Positions 1-11,000 of a stretch of 64,000 bases of DNA are shown piece after piece (within the stretch, counting starts at the first letter, position 1; the number at the start of each line of letters is the position of its first letter). Source of the stretch: Helianthus annuus (Eukaryota; Streptophyta; Magnoliopsida; Asterales; Asteraceae); the NCBI RefSeq assembly GCF_002127325.2, contig NC_035444.2:37917140-37981139 (forward strand), given 5' to 3'. Both the position numbers and the translations under genes were made by a program. Under the pieces are notes generated by a model. That model worked only from the letters and a program-made list of their open reading frames with translations. It was not told where the DNA came from and did not search any database.

Positions 1-1901
1 ATCTCCGTTGGTGCCAATCTGTATGGTGCTCTTGCTACAGGTGCAGTGCCTGGAATGATATCTATCCGAAACTCTACTTGTCTATCCGGCGGCAATCCGG
101 GTAGTTCTTCAGGAAACACTTCAGGATATTCCGAGATAACAGGAATATCTTCAATCTTCGGCTTCGGCTCATCAATGGTAACTTGTGCCATATAAATGAC
201 ACATCCCTTCTGCATGCACCTGGATGCCTTGAGCATGGACACTTGCTCCGGCAATCCATGCTGGGTATCTCCTTGAATAGTAAGTGACTCCCCAGACGGA
301 GTCTTAACTATTACTTGCTTTCTGTTGCACAGAATCTGGGCTTGGTTACTTGACAACCAATCCATGCCTATTACTATGTCGAATCCAGCTAACTTAAAGG
401 GAAGCAAGGATAACGGGAAGGAATGATTCCTAATGGATATAACACATCCATCTAGAACAGTCGAGGCGGTTTCTATGGTTCCATCGGCTAGTTCCACCTC
501 ATAATTCACACTTAAGGTTTTAACAGGAAGGTTCAACAGTTTACAAAACTTATTATCTACAAACGACTTATCAGCCCCCGAATCAAACAAGACTCTAGCA
601 AAAACATCGTTTACAAGAAACGTACCGGTAATGACGTTATCATCGAGGACTGCTTCCTTTGCGTCCATTTTGAAGACTCTCGCATTAGTCTTCTTCCCTT
701 CATCAGCCTTCTTTGCAAACTTTGGGCAGTTGGGCCGAATGTGACCTTTTTCGTTGCAACCAAAACACGTTGCATCTTTCATCTTCTTGCAATCCACAGC
801 TTTATGATCTGTGGACTTGCAGATCCCACAACGTTTCTCGAAAGACTGGGATTTCGTCTCCATACGACATCTCCCAAAATGATGTCTCCTGCAGATTTTG
901 CATCTGGGTTTCTCACCCGACTGATGATCACTTTTCCTAGACCCCGACCCTTTCCTGTGGTCGTTGTTCCCTCTATGTCGCTTTTCAGATCTTCGTGAGG
1001 TGTCATCCTCACGTTTTCGTTTGTTCTCCTCAGAGCTCCTCATAGCTCTCAATCTAACCACGTCTTGAGTGAGGGAGAGGGATAGATCCGCTACGGATCT
1101 AAATGTAGTAGGTCTTGAAGCTTTGACGCTGGCTTTAATCTCCGGTGCCAGACCCCCAATGAATCGAGCAATCCTACGCGGCTCCGGGGTCACCAAGTAA
1201 GGCACTAAACGAGACAGCGTGTTGAACGTAGTAAGATACGCTTGACAATCGAGGTTCTTCATAACTAAGGATACAAAATCCGATTCAATTCGCTCGACCT
1301 CGTGCTGCGGACAGAAGTTCTCTTTAATCAGGGCCACAAACTGTTCCCATGACAAACCGTACAGTGTGGCCTTACCGGCAGCTTGTAGGAGTGACTTCCA
1401 CCATGCTAACGCATCTCCTTTGAATGACTGGGACACGTACTTCACGACGTCCCTATCAGCACACCCGCTGATATCAACTACAGTGTCCATCTCGTCAATC
1501 CACGTCATGCAGTCGACGGCTCCCTTTTCCCCAGTGAAATCTCTGGGCTTGCAGGATACAAAATACTTGTACGTACAGGACCTGCTGTACGTGTCATGCT
1601 TCAGCTCAATCTCCTGCTTTGGGATGCTGCTGTGATTGGAGGAGTGATTATCACCCTCAACTTTCTTTGGCTCACTCTTCTTAGATGGAGGCTTACTATG
1701 AGCCCCAGAATGAGTCTTAGCCTTGACATGCGTCACTGAGCGGGTTCTACTCTGAGTACCACTAGATTCTTTGAACTGCCTATCCATAGCCTTGGCGACA
1801 GCATTATCAATCAGTGCTTGCAATTCTGCACCGGTAACGTGAATCTTTGCATTATCTGAGTGTTCCCCAGAATGACTGTTGGTTTCTTCCGATTTGGCCA
1901 T
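1..1901 (-). CDS. Gag-protease-RT polyprotein of element A, 3' end cut by window
   Basis: Role: Gag forms the retrotransposon particle and packages its RNA; Pol supplies protease, reverse transcriptase, RNase H and integrase. Seen: the ATG is at 1901-1899 and about 633 codons read open to the window edge. In order: a basic Ser/Lys-rich N-terminus, a retrotransposon-gag core around the shared stretch [20 protein letters not shown], a Lys/Arg-rich linker, two Cys/His clusters (the second a CCHC knuckle, [14 protein letters not shown], near 740-780), and an aspartic protease with an intact DSGAD site near 570-590. It stops just as RT begins (PYRLAPTE). The start is supported by the same MAKSEE opening in element C. 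The leader to ORF1 upstream is about 1.1 kb, so translation probably needs reinitiation, internal entry or a separate transcript (inference). Confidence 0.9.
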   Translation of the reverse strand, partial: MAKSEETNSHSGEHSDNAKIHVTGAELQALIDNAVAKAMDRQFKESSGTQSRTRSVTHVKAKTHSGAHSKPPSKKSEPKKVEGDNHSSNHSSIPKQEIELKHDTYSRSCTYKYFVSCKPRDFTGEKGAVDCMTWIDEMDTVVDISGCADRDVVKYVSQSFKGDALAWWKSLLQAAGKATLYGLSWEQFVALIKENFCPQHEVERIESDFVSLVMKNLDCQAYLTTFNTLSRLVPYLVTPEPRRIARFIGGLAPEIKASVKASRPTTFRSVADLSLSLTQDVVRLRAMRSSEENKRKREDDTSRRSEKRHRGNNDHRKGSGSRKSDHQSGEKPRCKICRRHHFGRCRMETKSQSFEKRCGICKSTDHKAVDCKKMKDATCFGCNEKGHIRPNCPKFAKKADEGKKTNARVFKMDAKEAVLDDNVITGTFLVNDVFARVLFDSGADKSFVDNKFCKLLNLPVKTLSVNYEVELADGTIETASTVLDGCVISIRNHSFPLSLLPFKLAGFDIVIGMDWLSSNQAQILCNRKQVIVKTPSGESLTIQGDTQHGLPEQVSMLKASRCMQKGCVIYMAQVTIDEPKPKIEDIPVISEYPEVFPEELPGLPPDRQVEFRIDIIPGTAPVARAPYRLAPTE

Positions 1902-2150
1902 CGTAGCTTTAAGCTACAATAAAGGGCAAGGTCTTATTTAGAACCTAACAGTATTATCGTCCTAGACGATTTATTAACCATGGTATCAAAAACCTTAGCA
2001 GTTAATTTAATAATTTCATTCAGGCTCTTATTAGCAATCAAGGAATGAAAATATATATATTGGCACCATAGGCCTAGTCACAAGGACAATCACTAAATTA
2101 TAAATTTAGATTTTTATAGGATTATAAATTGTATTATTAAACAAATAATC

Positions 2151-2480
2151 CTTTACTAGACAGAGAGTCATAAACCACAACTGTCATTATATAACATAGT
2201 TATAACCCGTAGGTATCAAGCCATTAATAGACTTGTGTACAGATATAATCTGTAGATATTTCTTTACTAGGCAGGGAGTCATAAACCACAACTGCCACTA
2301 TATGACATAGTCATAACCCGTAGGTATCAAGTCATTAACAGACTTGTGTACAGATAAAATCTGTAGATATTTCTTCACTAGGCAGGGAGTCATAGACCAC
2401 AACTGCCACTATATGACATAGTCATAACCCGTAGGTATCAAGTCATCAATAGACTTGTATACAGATAAAATCTGTAGGTA
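2151..2480 (-). repeat. Three tandem 111-bp units in the element A leader
   Basis: Units begin near 2151, 2262 and 2373. Each contains CTAGRCAGRGAGTCATA, a TATRACATAGTYATAACCC block and a short perfect hairpin: TACAGAT, a 3-nt loop, then ATCTGTA (clearest in units 2 and 3). Elements B (about 21720-21790) and C (about 31840-31910) have only one related copy, so the expansion is specific to A or its immediate parents. Confidence 0.85.
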
Positions 2481-2767
2481 ATAAAAAATGTGGCTTGTGT
2501 GATTTTACAGATCACGCTTGGCCCAGAATGTTAACATGTTCTCAGATGTTAACAGGGAGTTGAATCTTTTCAACCAGGTTTTACCATCAGGGCCAGGCCT
2601 GTTAATAAGGCATTCAGGCTAGGTTATACCTTACTAAGATTCTTATAAAATGGCAATTCAAATAAAAATTGATATTTTCCATTATTTTAATATTATTCAT
2701 GCATACAAATAAAATGATAAGTTCAAACTAACCATTTAAATTTTCAATAAAATACCAGTACATAATT

Positions 2768-2966
2768 GCCCTAAACGGGACTTGAAATAACGTAACTAGC
2801 ATGAATAACATGCCCGCGCAGGGGCTAAACAAGTACAACAATAATCAAAATAAAACAAAACAAACCCACGCAGGGGTTTACAGAATAACATACCCACACA
2901 GGGGTAGAGAAAGATAGATATACCCACGCAGGGGTAGAGTACTGGAATAAATGTCCACGCAGGGAC
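2768..2966 (-). repeat. Five-hairpin array downstream of ORF1, element A
   Basis: Five 14-mers lie at 2953-2966, 2922-2935, 2892-2905, 2864-2877 and 2812-2825 (sense order), followed by a GTCCCGTTTAGGGC element at 2768-2781. In sense, each is a 4-nt arm, a CTGCGT-like loop and a 4-nt pairing arm. Arm pairs seen are GTCC/GGAC, ACCC/GGGT (three times) and GCCC/GGGC. The loops are CTGCGT, CTGTGT and CTGCGC. The first copy extends to a 6-bp stem (ATGTCC/GGACAT). Spacing is about 30 nt. The same array, with the same copy number, occupies the same place in elements B and C. Confidence 0.85.
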
Positions 2967-2995
2967 ATGAGTACATGAAATGATAATCGAAGGAT

Positions 2996-4321
2996 TCAAC
3001 GATCCTTCTTGCTCTTACCCTTGAGCAAATCGAATACCTTCTTAAACATGCCACTGGTGCGTCGGCGATCCTCTCGCATATTGTGCTGAAACTCGCGTCG
3101 CATGCTATCAATCCCCTGCAGGATCTCCTGAACCTGCGGCGGCGACATCATAGGCGCCGGTGGTGGTGGCTGGTAGTGCTGCGGCTGCGGCGGCTGGTAA
3201 GGCTGCGGCTGCGATGGCTGCTGGTAACCCGGAGGGTAACCAAAAGTAGATGGGCCAGCAGCCCAAGGGTCTCCAAGTGGACCACTATGTGGGAGTGAGC
3301 TGTAGTTCACAGCTTGCCAATAAGGGTCTCCCGTGTAATCATAACCCTGAGGGAATACCTGCTCGAACGGGTTGAACTGAGCGGCACTAGCATAAGCCGG
3401 AATCGGCTCTCCAAAATTCTGCGGCGGCAGAGGCGGGATCGGAACGGAAGTAACCTCCGATACTGGATGCTGAGACTCCCCTGTCTCAGACTCCCCGGGT
3501 AGGGACGGGTAGCGGCTGCTACTAATACGTGGAGGGGTGCCTATGCGAATCCCTCCGCGCGTAGACATGCGCGCGTTCCTCCTTGGCCTCTGAGGCGGAG
3601 GAGGTAAGACTGGTGGCGGCGGTGGTGACGGAGTGATCACGTCACGCCACAGGGCCTCAGATAGGTCCTGCGGTAGAGGCGGCTGCGGCTGGAGCTGCTG
3701 CTGCTGCGAGTGGTGCTGTGAGTGCACCGGCGAACCATGGAGCGATTGGAGCATCGGAGTACCATGGAGTGACTGAAGCATCGGAGAGTTGTGGCTAGGG
3801 GTGAAGTACCAATCATGCTGCTTGAACCTCTCCTGGAAGCTGTCCACACCATTAAATGGTGATCCTGTGTATGGCGACCCATCCGATATCTCAATCGGGT
3901 GGTTTGGTGTACCTGATGGTGGGAGCGAAGGGTCCGTCTCCTCGTCTACGTCCATCTCGTGACCACCAGAAAAGTGGTCCTCCTGTCCAAGTGGGTTATG
4001 GCCCACTGGCTCCTCCACATAAGCATTAGGGTTATACAAACCCTGGTAGGCTGGTGCTGGATGCTGGTGCGGTGACTGGTGCAACGGTATGTATGATCCA
4101 AGCGAATCATGGGGCCCGTTCTCCGAATGGGGCCCAAACGAGTGGGGTAATGACGGAGAAGTGCTGGCGGACACCGAGTGTCTAGCAGGCTCGGCGAAAG
4201 ACCTCCAAAGGTCGTTGGCGGCTGTGTTGTGTGTGGCGGATGGTGCTCGCCTATGTGAGGGCCCAGCCTCATGATCGTGCGATGTAGGAAATCCTCCACG
4301 ACCTCTCATCCTTGGCGGCAT
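2996..4321 (-). CDS. ORF1 of element A: extra proline-rich protein upstream of gag
   Basis: Function unknown; I do not recognise a domain family. Seen: 441 residues, intact, starting at 4321 (MPPRMRGRGG, an opening shared with C and related to B). Basic Arg/Gly N-terminus (1-30); low-complexity Pro/His/Ser region (40-120); acidic patch (MDVDEETDP, 123-131); conserved PNHPIEISDGSP (139-150); a duplicated MLQSLHG (181-196); a Gln run; a proline run (231-243); a basic RRNARMSTRGGIRIGTPP block (247-264); and a C-terminal charged, probably helical segment (394-441, PPQVQEILQGI to KGKSKKDR). The acidic patch, PIEISDG, basic block and C-terminal helix are the parts kept in all three copies, suggesting selection. 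It lies between the primer-binding site and gag, in sense. Extra ORFs are known in plant LTR elements, but I cannot match this one. It could be an RNA-binding or assembly cofactor (inference). Confidence 0.85.
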   Translation of the reverse strand: MPPRMRGRGGFPTSHDHEAGPSHRRAPSATHNTAANDLWRSFAEPARHSVSASTSPSLPHSFGPHSENGPHDSLGSYIPLHQSPHQHPAPAYQGLYNPNAYVEEPVGHNPLGQEDHFSGGHEMDVDEETDPSLPPSGTPNHPIEISDGSPYTGSPFNGVDSFQERFKQHDWYFTPSHNSPMLQSLHGTPMLQSLHGSPVHSQHHSQQQQLQPQPPLPQDLSEALWRDVITPSPPPPPVLPPPPQRPRRNARMSTRGGIRIGTPPRISSSRYPSLPGESETGESQHPVSEVTSVPIPPLPPQNFGEPIPAYASAAQFNPFEQVFPQGYDYTGDPYWQAVNYSSLPHSGPLGDPWAAGPSTFGYPPGYQQPSQPQPYQPPQPQHYQPPPPAPMMSPPQVQEILQGIDSMRREFQHNMREDRRRTSGMFKKVFDLLKGKSKKDR

Positions 4322-4510
4322 CCTGATCCTGTCAAAAATCAAACAAGTTGCACAACAATATATGTAAGACAATGCAATAATAAATAGAAATAATTTAAAC
4401 GAAATGTTGAACATTTCCTAAGTTCCTTGTCTAGACTCGAAAATCGAGGAATGTGCAATTGTGTAACTGAGATCAAACACAAAAGACTAGTGTTTAATTC
4501 ACTCAGCGTT

Positions 4511-4523
4511 GGCTCTGATACCA
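4511..4523 (-). other. Primer-binding site of element A
   Basis: In sense the site reads TGGTATCAGAGCC, complementary to the 3' end of plant initiator methionine tRNA. It lies 3 nt inside the LTR end, the usual place for priming minus-strand DNA synthesis. It is identical in element B; element C differs by one base. Confidence 0.9.
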
Positions 4524-4526
4524 ACC

Positions 4527-7500
4527 TGTCACACCCCCATTTCCACGTGTCACCGGTGGGCCCGGTGTGGGGTACAGTGACGTAGTTGGCATCGTCATAG
4601 ACAATCAACACAATATAATAATGCACAGCGGAAGCAGAATAGAAACATTTCAACTTTTAAATAAAGTGTAATAATAAATATCACAGTAGTTGAAATGGAT
4701 CCACAGGCGGATCAAATAAAAATAGAAATAAATAGTTCAACAGATAATTGTCGTCCGAGTTTGCGAGACTATTGTGGACGCTCTCTAGGAAACAGCCAGC
4801 CTATTTCCGTATAGTACCTGCACTTAATCTTTTGGGAAAAATACGTCAGTTTACACTGGTAAATACAAATCGACTGACTCATTTTAAAAATGATTGAAAA
4901 TTTGATTTAAATGCACAAGGCATAAATAATTTTTTATTAACTTGGGATAATTATATAATATAAACTTGTGAACGAATTACATGCACTTATATCTCTGGTG
5001 GCCCGGGATCCACTGTCCGGGCTAGAGATTTAATTGACACACCACATTAAAGAGTTATACACGACGAGTGTACGCCTACACCCCGTGCTCTGGTCGTGGC
5101 CATCTCGTAAGATAATGCCAAGGATATCCGGGACATGGTCAAAAACCCCCCAAAGCCTTTTAAGTAAGACAAAACTGTTTAAACGAAGTCGCACAAGCTA
5201 TTCAAGACTGAACACCTATAAGGAGCAGGACTTGTGCGCCCGATCAAGCGGTATTTTAAATACCGTACCCCAAGCCCGTATAGGGAAAATAAGTCAAAAT
5301 GTATTTACCTGAGCAAGTATAAGTCACAAACGACAAGTGGTGGTAGCTTTTACCGGGCTTCCTAATCTGGAACAAAGGTTTATAATTAACCTATTAGATT
5401 CCTAACGGCCTTTTATTTAAGCTTAAGCTTTGACCGGTTAGTTTTAGGAGTGATACGGTTTACGCACGATTAAGCGAAAGACCGGATAGAATGTGATTTA
5501 GACCCGACAAGTTTGAATACTTGTATAATATGGGTATACTAAATACATTCTGGATTTTGAGATAAAAATGATAATGTTTGACCCGTCTCGGTCAATTTAC
5601 GCAAACTAGTTACGTAAACCGAACCGAACGCGAAAAGGGCGATACGGGTAGCCAAAAGATTCAAATGCAAGTTCCCTGAATTAATATGCTTAGAATATGA
5701 TATTATATCAGTAAGTTATGTCCTATATTGCCCGGGATAATTTTAAACTCAATTTATGCCTTAGAAGGGCATTTTGGTCATTTAAAGGATAATAAAAGGG
5801 TAAAATTAGAAATCTGAGTTTCGGGTCTGGTTCATACAGTAAATATACTTAATATAACATATTATATCAGTAGGGTATGACCCATATACCAAATATATCA
5901 TTTAAAACCAAACTATGCACCGTAGGGGCAATTTGGTAATTTCACAAGGGCTAAAAATGCCAAAACTGGAAACCTGAGTTCAAAATATTATACTTACTGT
6001 TATTATATGAAAATATGTAATTTACATCAGTAGGTATAAGTCTTATAGGTTTAAAACAAGTATAACGCTTTACTATGCGTTAAAACGCTAAAAATACGAT
6101 TTAAGGGCGTTTTCGGGTTTTCAAATAAAATCTGAGATTTTTATATTTCCAGAAGTCTTATAATAATTTATTCATCATATAAAATCAGTAGAAAAAGGTT
6201 TCGGGTCAAACGGATGTGTAAAACTCCTTTTATAGCTAAAACGGTCAAAACCGACATAAGCCGAAATGACTAGGTGATCTAGGATCCGTTCAGCCAAAAA
6301 TTAATTAAAAATCACCAAAATTCCCAGAATATTATATATAATCAGTTGGTAAAAAGTTTTGTACCAAAACGTGGCCAGAAACGGGTTCTACGCAAAAAGG
6401 ACCGTTTATGTAAATTTAAAATATAGTTTACGCTAATGGCCATAACTCACAATCTGGACCACCAACTGATCCGAAACTTTCGGTGCAAGTTTATATAATA
6501 TAAATAAAGATTTCTATCCTTTCACTTTTCCAAAAATCCCGTTTTAAATCAACAAGGGCAAAATAGTCAACTTTATGCATAAACCGGAACAAGCATTCGA
6601 ATAGGCTAAGCATAGACTCAATCAAGGAAAATTCCAGAAAGTTTAACTTAAAATAAAAATAGTCAAAAATACTTTCCAATACAGATCTTGAACATGCATG
6701 TATGAATCCGAATCGATAGTCTATGAAATAATCGTTTTACAAGACTTTCGGTTCCGATTCGTGGCTATACTATAGATTGTCGAGTGGATGATGATTAAAA
6801 CACATTTATATATATATTACAAGTTATTTTCAATGATCAATCAGGTTGCATGTCATCTATATCATTAATCATGTCATTTTTCGCAAAAATCACTTCTGTT
6901 GACTTTTTAGAAATAGGTTTGACTCGACATTAAGCATGCATGTAGTGGGAATCAGTTAGTACCCTTTAGAGGGTTTGTTTCCCACATAAATACCAATCTA
7001 TAACAAGTTTCAATTCGAGAAATTACTGAAAGAAATCCGTTTAATCAGAAAGTCAAAGGTTATGAACACCCAGTTTGACTTTTACTAATAACCAAAGCAA
7101 GAACGGATTAAAGAACGAATTGAATGCTTACAATGGTCCTAAGGATGTTAAATGGTCACTAGGAGTCGGCCTTGATCTTCAGAAATGCTCCAGAAAGCTT
7201 GCTTGAAGTTCTTGAATGTTGAGAGCTTATGTTCTTCAATTGCAAATGACCAAAAGTGATCAATAATCTGATTTAAAGCCAGATTTTCAAGGTTCCTGTA
7301 GTAGTAGCCATGCAAGGCTTGTCATTGGTTAAATTGGAGGCAGAAACCAGCTGTTACCAACTCAAATTCGGAGCCAAATAGCTGAAAAAAACGAATTCTG
7401 CATCTGGGCCTGGGTCGCGGCCCGCGTAAGCCAGTCCAGGCGGGCCGCCTGGCCTTTGTTGCTGTCAAACTTTGCCACATTTTGGCAGTTTTGGTCCCTG

Positions 7501-8062
7501 TCTTCGCGATTAATGTTTCGGCTCTTGAATTTGACTCGTAAACCCCTAAACTTGGTTTCTAAGAACCTTAGGACTTTTACCAACATGGTAATGCCCTCGG
7601 ATAACTTTGCGCTCAACCGAAAAGCCCTGAAATTCGACGTTGACGCTTCTAGTCCCTTAAGTACGGTTTTGGCCATAACTTTCTCATACGTTGACGAAAC
7701 TTCATGAAATTTTTACCACATATTCTAGTGAGTATATTTTAGCTATACAAAGCTTCGGGTCTGCCAAAAGTTCACTCAGAGGTATAAATTAAACATGTTG
7801 ACACTTTTGGCCCCTATAGTTTACAATACTTCACTTTTGGGCAATTTCCGCGTCGTATGATCCATGAACCATCCGTTAAAGGTTATAAACATTATGTGGG
7901 GTTATCATAGAGCCTATTTATCCATTGTTGACACTTTGGACCCTTACGTTCCATAGTTTTCACTGTTTGTCACTTTTAGTCCCTCTAAAGTATGTTTTCA
8001 CATAACGGAACCTTATGACACGTGTCAAGACATTATTGGACGAAATTTTTCGAGGTGTTACA
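4527..8062 (-). repeat. 5' LTR of element A (3536 bp)
   Basis: In sense it starts TGTAACACCTCG at 8062 and ends GTGTGACA at 4527, the same termini as the LTRs of B and C. The GC-rich inverted repeat is at 7417-7448 (614-645 nt from the LTR start). A possible TATA region (GCTTTAAATC in sense) is near 7270-7280. The rest is AT-rich with no coding content. The 3' partner lies outside the window, so divergence cannot be read. Confidence 0.9.
7417..7448. repeat. GC-rich inverted repeat in LTR A
   Basis: GCGGCCCGC (7417-7425) and its exact reverse complement GCGGGCCGC (7440-7448) are separated by 14 nt, forming a GC-only 9-bp stem within AT-rich DNA. The same pair sits at nearly the same distance from the LTR start in both LTRs of element C. 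Confidence 0.85.
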
Positions 8063-11000
8063 GATGAGTTGAGTGCTGAGCCTTTAGAGCTCGATGCGAT
8101 TAGTGATGAGAGTACTCCTGTAGAGATTCCACCGCGTTTAGAAATTAAGGTTCTTCCATCCCATCTCGAGTACGCATTTCTAGGAGAGAAGCCGAATATG
8201 CCTGTCATCATATCTTCGAAGTTGACAGAGGAGGAGAAGGCGAGGTTGATTGAGGTGCTTAGAGAGCACAGTGATGCGATTGCCTGGAGGCTATCCGATA
8301 TCAAGGGCATCAGCCCTACTTTTTGCACGCATCGCATTCTGATGGAGGATGTTTTCAAGCCTGTAGTGCAGCCGCAGCGTCGCTTGAATCCGAATATGCA
8401 GGAGGTAGTGAAGAAGGAGGTGATGAAGTTGCTGGAGTCTGGTTTGATCTATCCTATTTCTGATTCAGCTTGGGTGAGTCCTACGCAGGTCGTCCCGAAG
8501 AAAGGGGGGATGACGGTTGTTCTGAATTCGAAGAATGAGCTTATTCCATCTCGTACTGTTACGGGTTGGCGTGTGTGCATTGACTATCGAAAGTTAAATG
8601 ATGCCACTCGTAAAGATCATTTTCCGCTCCCATTCATTGATCAGATGCTTGAGCGTCTCGCGGGTCAGCAGTTCTATTGCTTTCTCGACGGGTTTTCGGG
8701 TTATTTCCAGATTCCTATTGCACCAGAGGATCAGGAGAAAACCACTTTTACATGTCCATATGGCACATACGCGTACCGACGCATGCCATTTGGATTATGT
8801 AACGCTCCTGCTACATTCCAGCGTTGTATGATCACGATCTTTCAGGATATGGTCGAGAGTTCGATGGAGGTGTTTATGGACGATTTCTCAGTGTATGGTA
8901 GTTCTTTCGATCAGTGTTTGATGAATCTGGAGAAGATGTTGAAGAGATGTGTGGAGACGAAGCTGATGCTGAACTGGGAGAAGTGTCACTTCATGGTGAC
9001 TGAGGGGATTGTGCTAGGGCACAAGATTTCGCGAGCAGGTATTGAGGTTGATAGAGCGAAGATAAATACGATTAGCCAGCTCCCTTCGCCGACTAGTGTC
9101 AAGTCGGTTCGTAGTTTTCTCGGTCATGCAGGATTTTATAGGCGTTTTATTAGGGATTTTTCCAAAATCACTCGCCCCATGACGCGATTATTGGAAAAGG
9201 ACGTTCCTTTCGTCTTTGACGAGGAGTGCCTTCGATCGTTTGAGTTTCTGAAGGAGAAGTTAGTGAGTGCACCGATCCTCGTGTCGCCTGATTGGAGCTT
9301 ACCATTCGAGCTGATGTGCGATGCGAGTGACTACGCAGTTGGTGCGGTGTTAGGGCAGAGACGGGAGAAGCATTTTCACCCGATTTACTACGCGAGTAAG
9401 ACGTTGAATGATGGCCAGGAGAATTACACCACCACAGAGAAGGAGTTGTTGGCAGTGGTGTTCGCGTTCGATAAATTCCGATCATATCTCGTTCTTTCGA
9501 AAACCGTCGTGTTCACTGATCATTCTGCTCTGCGTCACTTGTTTCAGAAGAAGGACGCGAAGCCGCGTCTTATATGATGGATTCTGCTTCTTTCCGAATT
9601 CGACATTGAAATTAAGGATAAGAAGGGGGCAGAGAATGTGGCGGCGGACCACTTGTCTCGCTTAGAGGATCCGAAGCGAGAGGAGATTCGTGAGGAGGCG
9701 ATAGGAGATAGATTCCCTCACGAGTCTATTGATGCTGTCACGGCAGGAGCTGTGGATCTCCCATGGTATATCGATATAGCCAATTATTTGGCCGACGGGT
9801 TTTTGATGGAGAGTTTGAGTGCGCAATAGAAGCGGAAGCTGATGAGGGACGCTTGGAAGTACATCTGGGACGATCCCTATCTCTTCAGGATAGGCGGTGA
9901 TCGAGTTTTGAGGAGATGTGTTAGTAGAGAAGAAGGTGCGGGGATCCTGAGGCACGTGCATGAGGGATTGACTGGAGGACACCATGGTGCGCATGTGACC
10001 GCGCAGAAGGTGTTTGATTGTGGGTTCTATTGGCCGACAGTAGTAGACGATGCGACCGAGTTTGTGAGAAAGTGTGATCGATGCCAGCGGACCGGCAACA
10101 TCTCATCCAAGGATGAGATGCCCCAGAATCCTATTCAAGTGTTGGAAGTCTTTGACGTTTGGGGCATCGATTTCATGGGGCCATTTCCATCTTCGAGTGG
10201 AAATCGGTACATCCTCATTGCGATTGACTACGTTTCGAAGTGGGTGGAAGCTCAAGCTTTGCCTACGAACGATGCACGAGTGGTGGTGAGGTTCTTGAAG
10301 AAGTTGTTTACGCGATTTGGTACGCCTAAAGCCATTATTAGTGATCGCGGCACGCATTTTTGCAATGCGGTTATGGAGAAGGCGTTGGAGAGATATGGAG
10401 TTACGCACCGCTTGTCTACCGCGTATCACCCGCAAACGAGCGGGCAAGTGGAGAACGCGAATCGAGGAGTGAAGAGGATTTTGGAGAAGACGGTAGGGAA
10501 GAGTCGGAAGGATTGGTCCGACAAGTTGGATGACACGTTATGGGCTTTCCGCACCGCCTACAAGACGCCATTAGGTACGACACCGTTTATGATCGTTTAT
10601 GGGAAAGCGTGCCATTTACCGGTCGAGTTAGAGCATCGGGCTCTTTGGGCGCTCAAAACGGTGAATTTAGATTTGACCGAGGCCGCTAGGAGATGATTTT
10701 TCCAAATTCATGAGTTAGAGGCGCTTCGTGACGCCGCGTATGATCGTTCTTGGAGTATAAAGGAAAAGTCGAAAGCTTTGCATGATAGGAGGTTGCGGAA
10801 GTTGAAGGAGTTTAAAGTGGGCGATCAAGTGCTATTGTTTAACTCGAGGTTGAAGTTGATTGCCGGAAAGTTGAAGTCGAGATGGTCCGGGCCGTACGTC
10901 GTGAAGGAGGTTTTCCCGTACGGCACCGTCGAGTTGTTTGATGAAGCGAGTTCGCATGTGTGGAAGGTAAATGGGCATAGGTTGAAACATTACATTGGGG

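Larger units (their letters stand above)
1902..2995 (-). other. Leader between ORF1 and gag-pol in element A
   Basis: No protein-coding stretch is recognisable. It holds three tandem 111-bp units (2151-2480) and the five-hairpin array (2812-2966) next to the ORF1 stop. Elements B and C have matching but shorter leaders, with the tandem unit present once. Conserved blocks include a TGACTCCCTG-type stretch and the GTCCCGTTTAGGGC element (2768-2781 in reverse). Confidence 0.75.
1..8062 (-). mobile_element. Element A: Tekay-type Ty3/gypsy retrotransposon, partial
   Basis: Seen: read on the minus strand, the order is 5' LTR (8062-4527), initiator-Met primer-binding site, extra ORF1, hairpin array, tandem-repeat leader, then gag-protease-start of RT running off the left edge. 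The rest of pol and the 3' LTR lie left of the window. It landed inside the pol of an Athila element, which resumes at 8063; the expected 5-bp target duplication is GATGA (8063-8067), with its partner outside the window. Family: the gag-pol is close to element C, whose complete pol ends in the chromodomain-like tail of the Tekay/Del lineage. No stop or frameshift was found in ORF1 or in the visible gag-pol, so A is the best preserved of the three related elements here. It is nested in D, which is nested in B, so it is among the youngest insertions. Confidence 0.9.

Noticed and set aside
2768..2966. CRISPR-like array (regular short repeats)
   Set aside because: The units are only 14 nt, spacers are AT-rich and not unique inserts, the place is inside a plant retrotransposon, and no cas genes exist. 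It is a hairpin array.
8015..8062. Open frame running from LTR A into the Athila pol
   Set aside because: The LTR ends at 8062; the 16 codons before it are LTR sequence that happens to lack a stop, not part of pol.
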